A DNA stretch of 64,000 nucleotides from Variovorax paradoxus (GTDB lineage Bacteria; Pseudomonadota; Gammaproteobacteria; Burkholderiales; Burkholderiaceae_C), in NCBI RefSeq assembly GCF_018614955.1, contig NZ_JAGGNV010000015.1, positions 1 through 64,000 of the forward strand, in the 5' to 3' direction. Shown here one piece after another: positions 41,803 to 54,255 of the stretch. The notes below the pieces were generated by a model, which was not told the DNA's origin, searched no databases, and saw only the letters and a program-made list of their open reading frames with translations. Within the stretch, counting starts at the first letter, position 1; the number at the start of each line of letters is the position of its first letter. The translations under genes and the position numbers were made by a program.

Positions 41803-42417
41803 ATGGCGCTCGGCACTTGGTTGATCTATCTGGTAGCGGCCGCCGGCCTGGCCTTGATGCCCGGCCCCAACGGCTTGCTCGCGCTGACGCACGGCGCGCT
41901 CTACGGGCGGCGCATCACGCTGTTCACGATTTGCGGGGGAGTGCTTGGCTTCGTGCTCGTGCTCGCGCTGTCGATGTTCGGCATCGGTGCCGTGCTGGGC
42001 GCTTCCGCACAGGCGCTCACGGTGATGAAGTGGCTCGGCGGCGCCTACCTCGTGTGGCTGGGCATCCAGGTGTGGCGTTCGCCGCCGCCTGCACTCGAGG
42101 TCGCTTCGCAGCGGCCGCGGCCGCGCCACGGATGGAGCCTCTTCAGCCAGGGCTTCCTGTCTGCGGTGACCAACCCCAAGGCGGTTCTGTTTTTCGTCGC
42201 GTTCCTGCCGCCCTTCATCGACCCGCATCGCGACCTCGTGACGCAGTTCGTCGTGATGGCCGCGACATTCGCCGTGATCGAGTTCCTTGTCGAGCTTCTG
42301 ATGAGCTTGCTGGCCAGCAGCATGCGCGGCTGGCTGCACCGCAGCGGCAAGCGCTTCAACCAAATCTTCGGAGCCGTGTTCGTGCTGATCGGCGCCGGCG
42401 TGACGCTGGGCCCCTGA
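41803..42417 (+). CDS. LysE/RhtB-family amino-acid exporter
   Basis: From the ATG at 41803 (MALGTWLIYLVAAAG) the protein has 204 residues and six helices. Family markers are LMPGPNGLLALTHGALYGRR (the G-P-N motif), MKWLGGAYLVWLGIQVWRSP and FSQGFLSAVTNPKAVLFFVAFLPPFID. Members export lysine, homoserine, threonine or related metabolites. A divergent GlxA-type regulator suggests induction by an amino acid or betaine. The GFA-type gene follows 20 bases downstream. Confidence 0.92.
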   Translation: MALGTWLIYLVAAAGLALMPGPNGLLALTHGALYGRRITLFTICGGVLGFVLVLALSMFGIGAVLGASAQALTVMKWLGGAYLVWLGIQVWRSPPPALEVASQRPRPRHGWSLFSQGFLSAVTNPKAVLFFVAFLPPFIDPHRDLVTQFVVMAATFAVIEFLVELLMSLLASSMRGWLHRSGKRFNQIFGAVFVLIGAGVTLGP

Positions 42418-42436
42418 TCACTTGAAGGAGAGAAAG

Positions 42437-42851
42437 ATGACCGAGGCATATACCGGCGGATGCGCCTGCGGGGCGATCCGTTATGAAATCTCCGGCGAAC
42501 CGGTGGTGACGAACGACTGCCAGTGTCGCGACTGTCAGCGTGAGAGCGGAACCGGACACGCATCCCATCTGACCTTCCTGCGCACGGGCGTGAAACTCAA
42601 GGGCGAAGCGACCCACTGGGACATGGTTGGCGACAGCGGCAATGTGAAGACTCGTGCCTTCTGCCCCACCTGCGGATCACCGGTGTACATGACGTTCGCG
42701 GCGATGCCTGATGTTTTCACCGTGCGCGCCGCGAGCCTCGACGATCCAGGCCGATACAAGCCGCAAAATGGCGACTTATGGCGTGCGCGGCTACGCTTGG
42801 GACCACCTCGATCCGGCCCTGCCGAAATTCGACAAGATGCCACCGATGTGA
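42437..42851 (+). pseudogene. GFA/CENP-V-type zinc protein, frameshifted in an A-run
   Basis: Starting at 42437 behind AAGGAG, the protein reads TGGCACGAIRYEISGEP, CQCRDCQRESGTGHASHLTF and RAFCPTCGSPVYMTF, the cysteine pattern of the GFA family (named after glutathione-dependent formaldehyde-activating enzyme). After GRYKPQ the frame changes at a run of four A (42775-42778). Removing one A gives MATYGVRGYAWDHLDPALPKFDKMPPM and a stop at 42851, the normal family ending (about 137 residues). As written, translation would run on to 43054 with unrelated sequence. Confidence 0.85.
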
Positions 42852-42876
42852 GACATCGCTGCACAGCGACGTCGCC

Positions 42877-43779
42877 CTACCGCTCCCACCACCCTTCCCC
42901 GAAGCGCCCCTGCAGAAAGGCCACGAAGCTCGACACCTTCCCCGGCACCAGCTTGGGCGAAGGGAACACGGCGTGGATCTCCTGCTCGGGCAGTGCATGG
43001 CCGGGCAGCACCTCCACCACCTTGCCCGCGGCCAGCGAATCGCTCGCCACGTAGCGCGGCATCAGCGCGATGCCGAGTCCCTCGCGCGCCGCCGCGAGCA
43101 CAGCCGAAAGGTTGTTGGAGCGCAGCCGGCCCGTGACCGGCACCGTGACCGGCTCGCCCTTGGGCGTGTGCATGCGCCAGACGTCGTCGCCCACCACGCT
43201 GCTGTAGATCAGCGCCACGTGCGCGCTCAGGTCCTGCGCGCGCTTCGGCGTGCCATGCTTCTTCAGATAGCCCGGCGCCGCCACCATGACCCACGGGTTC
43301 ATGCCGAGGAAGCGCGCCCCCAGCGATGAATCGGCCAGCTTGCCCATGCGCACCGCGACGTCGATGCCCTGCGCGATCAGGTCGACATAGCGGTCCTCGA
43401 AGCTGAGGTCGACCTGCACCTGGGGATGGCGCGCCATGTATTCCAGCGCCAGCGGCACCACCGCGCGCCGGCCGAAGGCGACCGAGGTGCCGATGCGCAG
43501 CAGCCCCTGCGCCTGTGTCTCGCGAAGCCGCACCACGCTCTCGGCCTCCTCGGTCTCGCGCACGATGCTCTTGCACTTCTCGTAGTAGAGCGCGCCCGAT
43601 TCGGTGAGGCTCACGCCGCGCGTGTTGCGGTTGAGCAGGCGCACCTTGAGCCGCGCCTCGGTAGCCGCGACCTGCTTGGTCACGGTGGGCTGGGTGGTGT
43701 TGAACTCGCGCGCCGCCTTGGAGAAGCTGCCGGTCTCCACCACGCGCACGAACATCTCCATTGCCAACAGTCGATCCAT
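42877..43779 (-). CDS. LysR-type regulator divergent from gcl
   Basis: The 300-residue protein has the LysR winged helix (MEMFVRVVETGSFSKAAREFNTTQPTVTKQVAATEARLKVRLLNRNTRGVSLTESG, residues 7-62) and an effector domain of the CrgA-like group (GLLRIGTSVAFGRRAVVPLALEYMARHPQVQVDL). It is divergent from the glyoxylate pathway operon, and the gap holds a 17-base palindrome with a T-N11-A core (43799-43815). It is thus the probable regulator of gcl-hyi-glxR, perhaps sensing glyoxylate or an intermediate. GclR of some proteobacteria is unrelated, so this is inference by position. Confidence 0.88.
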   Translation of the reverse strand: MDRLLAMEMFVRVVETGSFSKAAREFNTTQPTVTKQVAATEARLKVRLLNRNTRGVSLTESGALYYEKCKSIVRETEEAESVVRLRETQAQGLLRIGTSVAFGRRAVVPLALEYMARHPQVQVDLSFEDRYVDLIAQGIDVAVRMGKLADSSLGARFLGMNPWVMVAAPGYLKKHGTPKRAQDLSAHVALIYSSVVGDDVWRMHTPKGEPVTVPVTGRLRSNNLSAVLAAAREGLGIALMPRYVASDSLAAGKVVEVLPGHALPEQEIHAVFPSPKLVPGKVSSFVAFLQGRFGEGWWER

Positions 43780-43798
43780 GCCTTGGATCGTAGCCAGT

Positions 43799-43815
43799 TA
43801 TTCCACTGCGGAATA
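43799..43815. promoter_or_regulatory. LysR-type operator between lysR and gcl
   Basis: TATTCCACTGCGGAATA is a perfect inverted repeat (TATTCC/GGAATA, 5-base spacer) and contains TTCC-x5-GGAA with the T-N11-A pattern typical of LysR boxes. It lies 20 bases from the lysR start and 78 bases from the gcl start. Confidence 0.65.
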
Positions 43816-43892
43816 GCTTTTATGGCCCTGCGCCGCCTTCTGCCCGAGGCCTCGAATTCCTACAGTCGAGGCCTCTGAAGGAGACAAGCAAC

Positions 43893-45686
<1,794 letters not shown>

Positions 45687-45705
45687 TTTCCGAGGAGACA
45701 CACAG

Positions 45706-46485
45706 ATGCCCCGATTCGCAGCGAATCTCACGATGCTCTTCACCGAGCTGCCCTTCATGGAACGCTTCGAGGCCGCCGCCAAGGCCGGCTTCAAGGCCGT
45801 CGAATACCTGTTCCCCTACGCCTACGACAAGAAGGAACTGACCGCCGCCCTGCGCGCCAACGGCCTGCAGCAGGTGCTGCACAACCTGCCCGCCGGCAAC
45901 TGGGACGGCGGCGAACGCGGTATCGGCTGCCACCCCGACCGGGTGAGCGAGTTCCGCGAAGGCGTCGGCATGGCCATCGACTACGCGACCGCGCTCGGCT
46001 GTCCCAAGCTCAACTGCCTGCTGGGCAAGCTGCCGCAAGGGGTGGGCGCGGAAGAAGCACGCAAGGTCGCGGTCGAGAACCTGCGTTTCGCGGCCCGCGA
46101 GCTGCAGGCGGCCGGCATCATGCTGCTGATCGAGCCCATCAACCACTTCGACATCCCCGGCTTCTTCCTGACCCGCACCGACCAGGCGCTGGCGCTGATC
46201 GAGGAAGTCGGCTCGACCAACCTGCTCTTGCAGTACGACATCTACCACGCGCAGCGCATGGAGGGCGAGCTCGGCGCGACGATCGCGAAGAACATGGCCA
46301 GGATCGGCCACATCCAGCTGGCCGACAACCCGGGCCGCGGCGAGCCCGGCACCGGCGAGATCAACTATGCCTGGCTCTTCAAGCACATCGATGCCGCTGG
46401 CTACACGGGCTGGATCGGCTGCGAATACAAGCCGCGCAGCGACACGGTCAACGGCCTCGGCTGGCGCACCGCCCTCACGCAGTAA
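45706..46485 (+). CDS. hyi: hydroxypyruvate isomerase
   Basis: The start at 45706 (MPRFAANLTMLFTELPF) follows CGAGGAGAC. The 259-residue TIM-barrel protein of the xylose-isomerase-like family shows VEYLFPYAYDKKEL, LNCLLGKLP, LLIEPINHFDIPGFFL (metal-ligand Glu), LLQYDIYHAQRMEGEL (metal-ligand Asp, His) and GEINYAWLFKHIDAAGYTGWIGCEYKP (metal-ligand Glu). It interconverts hydroxypyruvate and tartronate semialdehyde. It begins 19 bases after gcl and 26 bases before glxR. Confidence 0.95.
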   Translation: MPRFAANLTMLFTELPFMERFEAAAKAGFKAVEYLFPYAYDKKELTAALRANGLQQVLHNLPAGNWDGGERGIGCHPDRVSEFREGVGMAIDYATALGCPKLNCLLGKLPQGVGAEEARKVAVENLRFAARELQAAGIMLLIEPINHFDIPGFFLTRTDQALALIEEVGSTNLLLQYDIYHAQRMEGELGATIAKNMARIGHIQLADNPGRGEPGTGEINYAWLFKHIDAAGYTGWIGCEYKPRSDTVNGLGWRTALTQ

Positions 46486-46511
46486 ATACACACAGACAAG
46501 GAACTCAGCGA

Positions 46512-47411
46512 ATGTCCAACACGGCACCACAGAAGATCGGTTTCATCGGCCTCGGCATCATGGGCGCGCCCATGGCCGGCCACCTGCTCGACGCCGGCCA
46601 CCAGCTCTTCGTCAACACCCAAGGCCCGGTGCCGGAGCTCTTCGTTGCCAAGGCCACGGTGTGCGCCTCGGCCGCCGAAGTGACGAAAGAGGCCGACATC
46701 GTCTTCATCATGGTGCCCGACACGCCCGACGTGGAGAAGGTGCTGTTCGGCGAGAACGGCGTCGCCGCAGCCTTGACCAAAGGCAAGACGGTGGTCGACT
46801 GCAGCTCGATCGACCCGATCGCGACCAAGGGCTTCGCCAAGAAGATCACCGACCTCGGCTGCGGCTGGATCGACGCGCCGGTCTCGGGCGGCGAGGTGGG
46901 CGCCAAGGCCGCCAGCCTGACCATCATGTGCGGCGGCGACGAAGGCACCTTCGGCCGCGTGCGGCCGCTGCTCGAGAAGATGGGCAAGAACGTCACGCTG
47001 GTCGGCGGTGCGGGCGACGGCCAGGTCTGCAAGGTGGCGAACCAGATCATCGTGGCGCTCAACATCGCGGCCGTCGGCGAGGCGCTGGTGTTCGCCAGCA
47101 AGGCCGGCGCCGATCCGGCCAAGGTGCGGCAGGCGCTGATGGGCGGGTTCGCCTCCTCGCGCATCCTCGAAGTGCATGGCGAGCGCATGATCAAGCGCAC
47201 CTTCGCGCCGGGCTTCCGCATCGCCCTGCACCAGAAGGACCTGAACCTCGCGATGCAGAGCGCCCGCTCGCTCGGCGTCGCGCTGCCGCAGACCGCCGGT
47301 GCCGCGCAGCTCATGAACGCCTGTGCCGCTTTAGGCCACGGCCAGTCCGACCACTCGGCGCTCGTGAAAGCGCTGGAAGCGCTGGCGCAGCATCCTGTTC
47401 AGCCGGACTGA
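46512..47411 (+). CDS. glxR: 2-hydroxy-3-oxopropionate (tartronate semialdehyde) reductase
   Basis: This 299-residue beta-hydroxyacid dehydrogenase has the N-terminal Rossmann motif KIGFIGLGIMGAPMAGHLLDAGH, the substrate loop CGWIDAPVSGGEVGAKAASLTIMCGG, and the catalytic lysine segment GQVCKVANQIIVALNIAAVGEAL. It reduces tartronate semialdehyde to glycerate with NAD(P)H, completing conversion of two glyoxylates into glycerate for central metabolism. It is the last recognised gene of the operon; a repeat-filled gap follows. Confidence 0.95.
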   Translation: MSNTAPQKIGFIGLGIMGAPMAGHLLDAGHQLFVNTQGPVPELFVAKATVCASAAEVTKEADIVFIMVPDTPDVEKVLFGENGVAAALTKGKTVVDCSSIDPIATKGFAKKITDLGCGWIDAPVSGGEVGAKAASLTIMCGGDEGTFGRVRPLLEKMGKNVTLVGGAGDGQVCKVANQIIVALNIAAVGEALVFASKAGADPAKVRQALMGGFASSRILEVHGERMIKRTFAPGFRIALHQKDLNLAMQSARSLGVALPQTAGAAQLMNACAALGHGQSDHSALVKALEALAQHPVQPD

Positions 47412-47554
47412 TAGCGTTCACGCGATCAAGAACGTAGAAGCGCGCTCCAGCATGTGCGGTGCGCTGCAAAGGCGTCCGCGGGTCCGGCGCGGCGCTTCGG
47501 TGTGGCGGTCGGCGCTGCGCGCCGACTCCCCTGCGATGCTCGCGCAGCCGGCCT

Positions 47555-47627
47555 GCCGCAGAACTCGCTGCGTTCACTTCGTTCACTCTGCTCAAACAGC
47601 TGCGGCAAGTCAGATCACGAAGCGCGC
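47555..47627 (+). repeat. intergenic repeat module A, copy 1
   Basis: A 73-base module starting GCCGCAGAACTCGCTGCG and ending CACGAAGCGCGC. Its inverted partner lies at 47834-47907. The two align along their length with a few substitutions and internal hairpin differences (TTCACTTCGTTCA against CGCCCCTGAGGGGCG). I read it as a dispersed intergenic element of the REP or MITE kind. Confidence 0.75.
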
Positions 47628-47754
47628 GTGTCTTCGCACGCGCACAGCCGGCTGCACTGCGCTTCTCGGCGCCACACAGGCGCGCCGCACCGGACCCGCG
47701 GGCGCCTTTGCGGGATGCGTTGCGCCGGTATCCAAACAACCCGCAACGCTTCCA

Positions 47755-47995
47755 CCGCGGAAGGTGGTCTGCGGCACGGGCGATTTCTGGGGCGGCGAGG
47801 AGCGCAGCCTGGGGGACGGGCGCGTGCGCAGCACGCGCTTCGTGAACTGACTCGCCGCAGCTGTCTGAGCGCAGCGCCCCTCAGGGGCGCGTAGCGAGTT
47901 CTGCGGCGCCGTCCCCCAGGCGAGCACCGCAGCGAAGTCGGCGCAACGCGCCGACCGCCCCAGCATGAGCCCGGGCCGCAGACCACCTTCCGCGG
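47755..47995. repeat. intergenic repeat module B, inverted pair
   Basis: CCGCGGAAGGTGGTCTGCGG (47755-47774) recurs as its exact reverse complement at 47976-47995. The pair interleaves with module A copies, giving a nested mosaic that fills most of the 667-base gap between glxR and maeB. No open frame in the gap shows a domain. Confidence 0.75.
47834..47907 (-). repeat. intergenic repeat module A, copy 2 (inverted)
   Basis: The reverse complement of module A copy 1, with its own hairpin CGCCCCTGAGGGGCG at the centre. Together the two copies could fold into a long stem about 350 bases across in the transcript after glxR. Confidence 0.75.
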
Positions 47996-48078
47996 CGCGC
48001 AGCCTCGTGGTTCCACTACACGAAGTGCCCGCGCTTTTGGAGTAGCCTCATTGGTCGTCAGAAACAAAGGAGATTTTC

Positions 48079-50379
<2,301 letters not shown>

Positions 50380-50397
50380 ACCGTGCACCAGGATCGA

Positions 50398-50431
50398 CGC
50401 CCCGCCGCAGTGCATGCAGCGGGGCGTTTTT
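50398..50431 (+). terminator. intrinsic terminator after maeB
   Basis: CGCCCCGC (50398-50405) pairs with GCGGGGCG (50419-50426), followed by TTTTT (50427-50431). It lies 19 bases past the maeB stop and separates maeB from the ABC transporter operon. Confidence 0.85.
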
Positions 50432-50558
50432 ACGCCCTTTCCGAATGGCGATGGCCGTTGACCGTGCACCCCATTGGCTCATCGGGAGGGTTCGCACCAA
50501 GTGCGTGCCGGCACCGTTTTTGCTTGAATCCCGTGCATTCACCCTCTTACGGAATTTC

Positions 50559-51590
50559 ATGAACAAGCGCCAACTGATCCAGTCCTTTCTTGCCGCCTCG
50601 GCGCTCAGCTTCGGCCTCGGCAGCCTCCACGCCCAGGCGCTCACGCCGATCAAGTTCCAGCTCGACTGGCGTTTCGAAGGGCCGGCCGCGCTGTTCCTCC
50701 ATCCGGCCGCCAAGGGCTATTTCAAGGATGCCAAGCTCGACGTGACGATCGACGCCGGCAACGGCTCCGGCGGCACGGTCACGCGTGTGGCCTCGGGCGC
50801 CTACGACATGGGCTTCGCCGACCTGGCCGCGCTGATGGAGTTCCACGCCAACAACCCCGACAGCCCGAACAAGCCGGTCGCGGTGATGATGGTCTACAAC
50901 AACACGCCGGCCTCGGTCATGGCGCTCAAGAAGAGCGGCATCGCGAAGCCGGCCGACCTGGCCGGCAAGAAGCTCGGCGCGCCGGTGTTCGATGCCGGCC
51001 GCCGCGCCTTCCCGATCTTCGCCAAGGCCAACAACATCGGCGCGGTCAACTGGACCGCGATGGACCCGACGCTGCGCGAGACCATGCTGGTCCGCGGCGA
51101 CATCGATGCCATCACCGGCTTCACCTTCACCTCGCTGCTCAACCTCGAGGCGCGCGGCGCCAAGGCGGCCGACATCGTGGTGCTGCCCTACCCCGACTAC
51201 GGCGTGAAGCTCTACGGCAACGTGATCATCGCCTCGCCCAAGCTGATCAAGGAGAACCCGGCGGCGGTCAAGGCCTTCCTCTCCGCCTTCACCAAGGGCG
51301 CGAAGGAAGTGATCGCCAATCCGGTGGTGGCCATCGAATCGGTCAAGAAGCGCGACGGCATCATCGACAGCGCGCTCGAGACGCGCCGCCTCAAGCTCGC
51401 GATCGACACCGTGATCAACAGCCCCGATGCGCGCGCCGAAGGCTTCGGCACGGTGAATGCCGGTCGGCTCTCGCTGATGGCCTCGCAAGTCTCCGATGCC
51501 TTCAACACCAAGACGCGCGTGAGTCCCGAAGCGGTGTGGACCGCCGCGCTGCTGCCCCCTGCGGCCGAACTGAACATCCTCAAGAAGTGA
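50559..51590 (+). CDS. ABC transporter periplasmic binding protein, NMT1/THI5-like
   Basis: The ATG at 50559 (MNKRQLIQSFLAASALS) gives 343 residues with a signal peptide ending GSLHAQA. The binding fold shows TPIKFQLDWRFEGPAALFLHPAAKGYF, LDVTIDAGNGSGGTVTRVASGAYDMGFAD (anchor residues for the ligand), and KPADLAGKKLGAPVFDAGRRAFPIFAK. Relatives bind pyrimidines, riboflavin, taurine or nitrate. Its stop overlaps the ATPase start (TGATG). The operon ends with a deaminase, so a nucleobase-like ligand is a reasonable but unproven guess. Confidence 0.92.
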   Translation: MNKRQLIQSFLAASALSFGLGSLHAQALTPIKFQLDWRFEGPAALFLHPAAKGYFKDAKLDVTIDAGNGSGGTVTRVASGAYDMGFADLAALMEFHANNPDSPNKPVAVMMVYNNTPASVMALKKSGIAKPADLAGKKLGAPVFDAGRRAFPIFAKANNIGAVNWTAMDPTLRETMLVRGDIDAITGFTFTSLLNLEARGAKAADIVVLPYPDYGVKLYGNVIIASPKLIKENPAAVKAFLSAFTKGAKEVIANPVVAIESVKKRDGIIDSALETRRLKLAIDTVINSPDARAEGFGTVNAGRLSLMASQVSDAFNTKTRVSPEAVWTAALLPPAAELNILKK

Positions 51591-52432
51591 TGGCGGGCGC
51601 TGAGACCACGCCCTTCGTCGACTTCCAGGACGTCTGGCTCGCCTACAACGAAGAACTGCTCGCCGCCAACCACTTCGCGGTCGAAGCCATCGACCTGAAG
51701 GTGAAGCAGGGCGAATTCATCGCCATCGTCGGGCCCTCGGGCTGCGGCAAGTCCACCTTCATGAAGCTCACCACGGGCCTGAAGATGCCCTCGATGGGCA
51801 AGATCCGCATCGACGGCCAGCCCGTGACCGGGCCGGTCAAGATCTCGGGCATGGCCTTCCAGGCGCCCTCGCTCTTGCCATGGCGCACCACGGTCGACAA
51901 CGTGCTGTTGCCGCTGGAGATCGTCGAGCCCTACCGCTCCACCTTCAAATCGAAGCGCAAGGAATACGTCGAACGCGCGCGCAAGCTGCTGCAGAAGGTG
52001 GGCCTCGGCGGCTATGAAGACAAGTTCCCGTGGCAGCTCTCGGGCGGCATGCAGCAGCGCGCCAGCATCTGCCGCGCGCTGATCCACGAGCCCAAGATGC
52101 TGCTGCTCGACGAGCCCTTCGGCGCGCTCGACGCCTTCACGCGCGAGGAACTCTGGTGCATCCTGCGCGACCTCTGGACCGAGCAACGCTTCAACGTGAT
52201 CCTGGTCACGCACGACCTGCGCGAATCGGTGTTCCTGGCCGACACGGTGTACGTGATGAGCAAGAGCCCGGGCCGCTTCGTCGTCAGGCGCGAGATCGAG
52301 CTGCCGCGCCCGCGCGAGCTGGAACTGACCTACACCAAGGAATTCACCGACATCGTGCTGGAGCTGCGCGGCCACATCGGCGCCATCCGGAGCAATGCCA
52401 TCGCGGCCGCCGCCGCAGCGAGCCACGCATGA
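51590..52432 (+). CDS. ABC transporter ATP-binding protein (SsuB/TauB/ThiZ-like)
   Basis: This 280-residue ATPase starts at the ATG overlapping the previous stop. Walker A GPSGCGKST (about residues 48-56), Q-loop in AFQAPSLLPWRTTVDN, signature LSGGMQQRASICRAL, Walker B MLLLDEPFGALDAFTREEL and the switch histidine in LVTHDLRESVFLADTVYVM are intact. The PSLLPWRTTVDN segment is the usual mark of the nitrate/sulfonate/taurine/pyrimidine group of importers. It energises the permease encoded next (ATGA overlap). Confidence 0.94.
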   Translation: MAGAETTPFVDFQDVWLAYNEELLAANHFAVEAIDLKVKQGEFIAIVGPSGCGKSTFMKLTTGLKMPSMGKIRIDGQPVTGPVKISGMAFQAPSLLPWRTTVDNVLLPLEIVEPYRSTFKSKRKEYVERARKLLQKVGLGGYEDKFPWQLSGGMQQRASICRALIHEPKMLLLDEPFGALDAFTREELWCILRDLWTEQRFNVILVTHDLRESVFLADTVYVMSKSPGRFVVRREIELPRPRELELTYTKEFTDIVLELRGHIGAIRSNAIAAAAAASHA

Positions 52433-53199
52433 AGAACGGCAAACAGATCGAACGCTGGTCGCCCTGGCTGCTGCTGGTCGCGGTCCTCGTGCTGTGGCAG
52501 ATCATCTGCGCGGGCTTCGGCGTCTCGGAGTTCATCTTCCCGAGCCCGTGGCGCATCTGGACCCAGTTCTGGGAATTCAAGGAAATCATCGCGGGCCACG
52601 CCTGGCGCACCTTCTGGGTCACGATGGCGGGCTTCGGCCTCGCGATCGTGGTCGGCGTGCTGTTGGGCTTCGTGATCGGCAGTTCGCGGCTGGCCTACGC
52701 GGCCGTGTATCCGCTGATGACGGCTTTCAACGCGCTGCCCAAGGCGGCCTTCGTGCCCATCCTCGTGGTGTGGTTCGGCATCGGCATCGGGCCGGCGATC
52801 CTCACGGCCTTCCTGATCAGCTTCTTCCCGATCATGGTCAACATCGCGACCGGCCTGGCCACGCTCGAGCCCGAGCTCGAGGACGTGCTGCGCGTGCTGG
52901 GCGCCAAGCGCTGGGACGTGCTGGTGAAGATCGGCCTGCCGCGCTCCATGCCCTACTTCTACGGCTCGCTCAAGGTCGCGATCACGCTGGCTTTCGTCGG
53001 CACCACGGTGAGCGAGATGACGGCCGCCAACGAAGGCATCGGCTACCTACTGATCTCGGCCGGCTCGGCCATGCAGATGGGCCTGGCCTTCGCGGGACTG
53101 ATGGTGGTGGGCGCGATGGCGATGGGGATGTACGAGCTCTTCAGCGCGATCGAGAAGCACACGACCGGCTGGGCGCATCGAGGCTCTCAGAACCAATGA
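52429..53199 (+). CDS. ABC transporter permease (SsuC/TauC/ThiX-like)
   Basis: This 256-residue inner-membrane permease has about six helices. It starts at an ATG overlapping the ATPase stop. The EAA loop that contacts the ATPase is seen in ELEDVLRVLGAKRWDVLVKIGLPRSMPYFYGSLKVAITLAF. The C-terminus ends in SAIEKHTTGWAHR, the typical tail of the BinB/SsuC group. It completes a single-permease importer with the two upstream genes. Confidence 0.93.
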   Translation: MKNGKQIERWSPWLLLVAVLVLWQIICAGFGVSEFIFPSPWRIWTQFWEFKEIIAGHAWRTFWVTMAGFGLAIVVGVLLGFVIGSSRLAYAAVYPLMTAFNALPKAAFVPILVVWFGIGIGPAILTAFLISFFPIMVNIATGLATLEPELEDVLRVLGAKRWDVLVKIGLPRSMPYFYGSLKVAITLAFVGTTVSEMTAANEGIGYLLISAGSAMQMGLAFAGLMVVGAMAMGMYELFSAIEKHTTGWAHRGSQNQ

Positions 53200-53675
53200 C
53201 TCCTGAGCAGATCGTCAAGGCTCTGCGCCGCGCCGACGAGGTCGCGCGGCGCGCGATGGCGATGGGCCGCCATCCCTTCGGCGCAGTGCTCGTCGCGCCC
53301 GACGGCGCAACGGTGCTGGCCGAGCAGGGCAACATCGACACCGTGCAGCACGCAGAGGCCACGCTGGCGCGAAACGCCTCGCTGACCTACCCGGCCGAGT
53401 ACCTCGCCCAGTGCACGCTCGTCACCACCTTCGAGCCCTGCGCGATGTGCGCCGGCACCATCTACTGGGCGAACATCGGGCGCGTGGTGTACGGCGCCGA
53501 AGAGAGTGCGCTTCTCGCGCTCACCGGCGCCCATCCTGAGAACCCGACGCTCTCGCTGCCCTGCCGCGAAGTCTTCGCACGCGGGCAGAAGAAGATCGAG
53601 GTCATCGGACCGGTGCCGGAAGTGGCGGACGAGATGATCGCCACGCACCGCGGCTTCTGGGAAAGGGGCTGCTGA
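53196..53675 (+). CDS. nucleoside/nucleobase deaminase (CDA fold)
   Basis: The 159-residue zinc deaminase has VQHAEATLARNAS (zinc His and catalytic Glu) and TFEPCAMCAGTIYWANIGRVVYG (PCxxC zinc cysteines). Its ATG overlaps the permease stop, so it is the fourth gene of the transporter operon. The fold is that of guanine deaminase and tRNA adenosine deaminase; the downstream ENPTLSLPCREVFARGQKKIEVIGPV is typical of free-base deaminases. This suggests that the imported ligand is an aminated heterocycle such as a purine, pyrimidine or analogue. Confidence 0.9.
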   Translation: MTPEQIVKALRRADEVARRAMAMGRHPFGAVLVAPDGATVLAEQGNIDTVQHAEATLARNASLTYPAEYLAQCTLVTTFEPCAMCAGTIYWANIGRVVYGAEESALLALTGAHPENPTLSLPCREVFARGQKKIEVIGPVPEVADEMIATHRGFWERGC

Positions 53676-53824
53676 CCGCGCGCCGCGAGGGCAAGTTCGT
53701 CTACTACAGCCTCGCCAGCGCAGAGGTCGTGGCAGTGATGCAAACGCTCTACGGCATCTTCTGCGCCAAGGCCGCCCGCACGAAGAAGGCGCCCGCGCGC
53801 AAGACCGCGGCGAAGTCGCGATGA
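53672..53824 (+). pseudogene. truncated ArsR/SmtB-family regulator (C-terminal end only)
   Basis: Immediately behind the deaminase, the frame reads GLLTARREGKFVYYSLASAEVVAVMQTLYGIFC and a Lys/Ala-rich tail, then stops with an ATGA overlap to the YeeE/YedE gene. This is the wing and last helix of an ArsR-type regulator; the recognition helix and N-terminus are missing. In related bacteria a sulfide-responsive ArsR gene precedes the YeeE pair. The junction near 53665 suggests a deletion that fused the transporter operon to this locus. Confidence 0.8.
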
Positions 53825-54252
53825 GCATCGACTGGTCCCGCTTCACGCCGTGGAGCGCCCTGGCCGGCGGCCTGTTGATCGGGCTCGCCGCCGCGTTGTT
53901 CCTGCTGCTCAACGGCCGCATCGCCGGCATCAGCGGCATCGTCGGGGGCCTGCTGCAACGAGGCGGCGGGCGAAGCTGGCGGCTGGCTTTCGTCGCCGGG
54001 TTGCTGGCGGCACCGTGGGTCTGGCAGCTCGCAGGCGCACTGCCGCCGGCCGCCATCGCCGCGAGCACGCCGGTGCTTATCGCGGCCGGGCTGCTGGTCG
54101 GCGTCGGCACGCGCTACGCGAGCGGTTGCACCAGCGGCCACGGCGTCTGCGGCCTGTCGCGTGGCTCGCCGCGTTCGCTGGTGGCCACGGCCGCCTTCAT
54201 GGGCGCGAGCTTCGCAACCGTCTACCTCGTGCGTCACCTGCTGGGAGCCTGA
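53821..54252 (+). CDS. YeeE/YedE-family sulfur-compound membrane protein, subunit 1
   Basis: This 143-residue protein has four helices. The conserved cysteine motif of the family is present in [33 protein letters not shown]; YeeE-type proteins use such cysteines to pass thiosulfate-derived or other reduced sulfur across the membrane. The short two-gene form (this plus the next) corresponds to the PmpA/PmpB type. It overlaps the ArsR remnant and may now be expressed from the upstream ABC operon. Confidence 0.9.
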   Translation: MSIDWSRFTPWSALAGGLLIGLAAALFLLLNGRIAGISGIVGGLLQRGGGRSWRLAFVAGLLAAPWVWQLAGALPPAAIAASTPVLIAAGLLVGVGTRYASGCTSGHGVCGLSRGSPRSLVATAAFMGASFATVYLVRHLLGA

Positions 54253-54255
54253 ACT

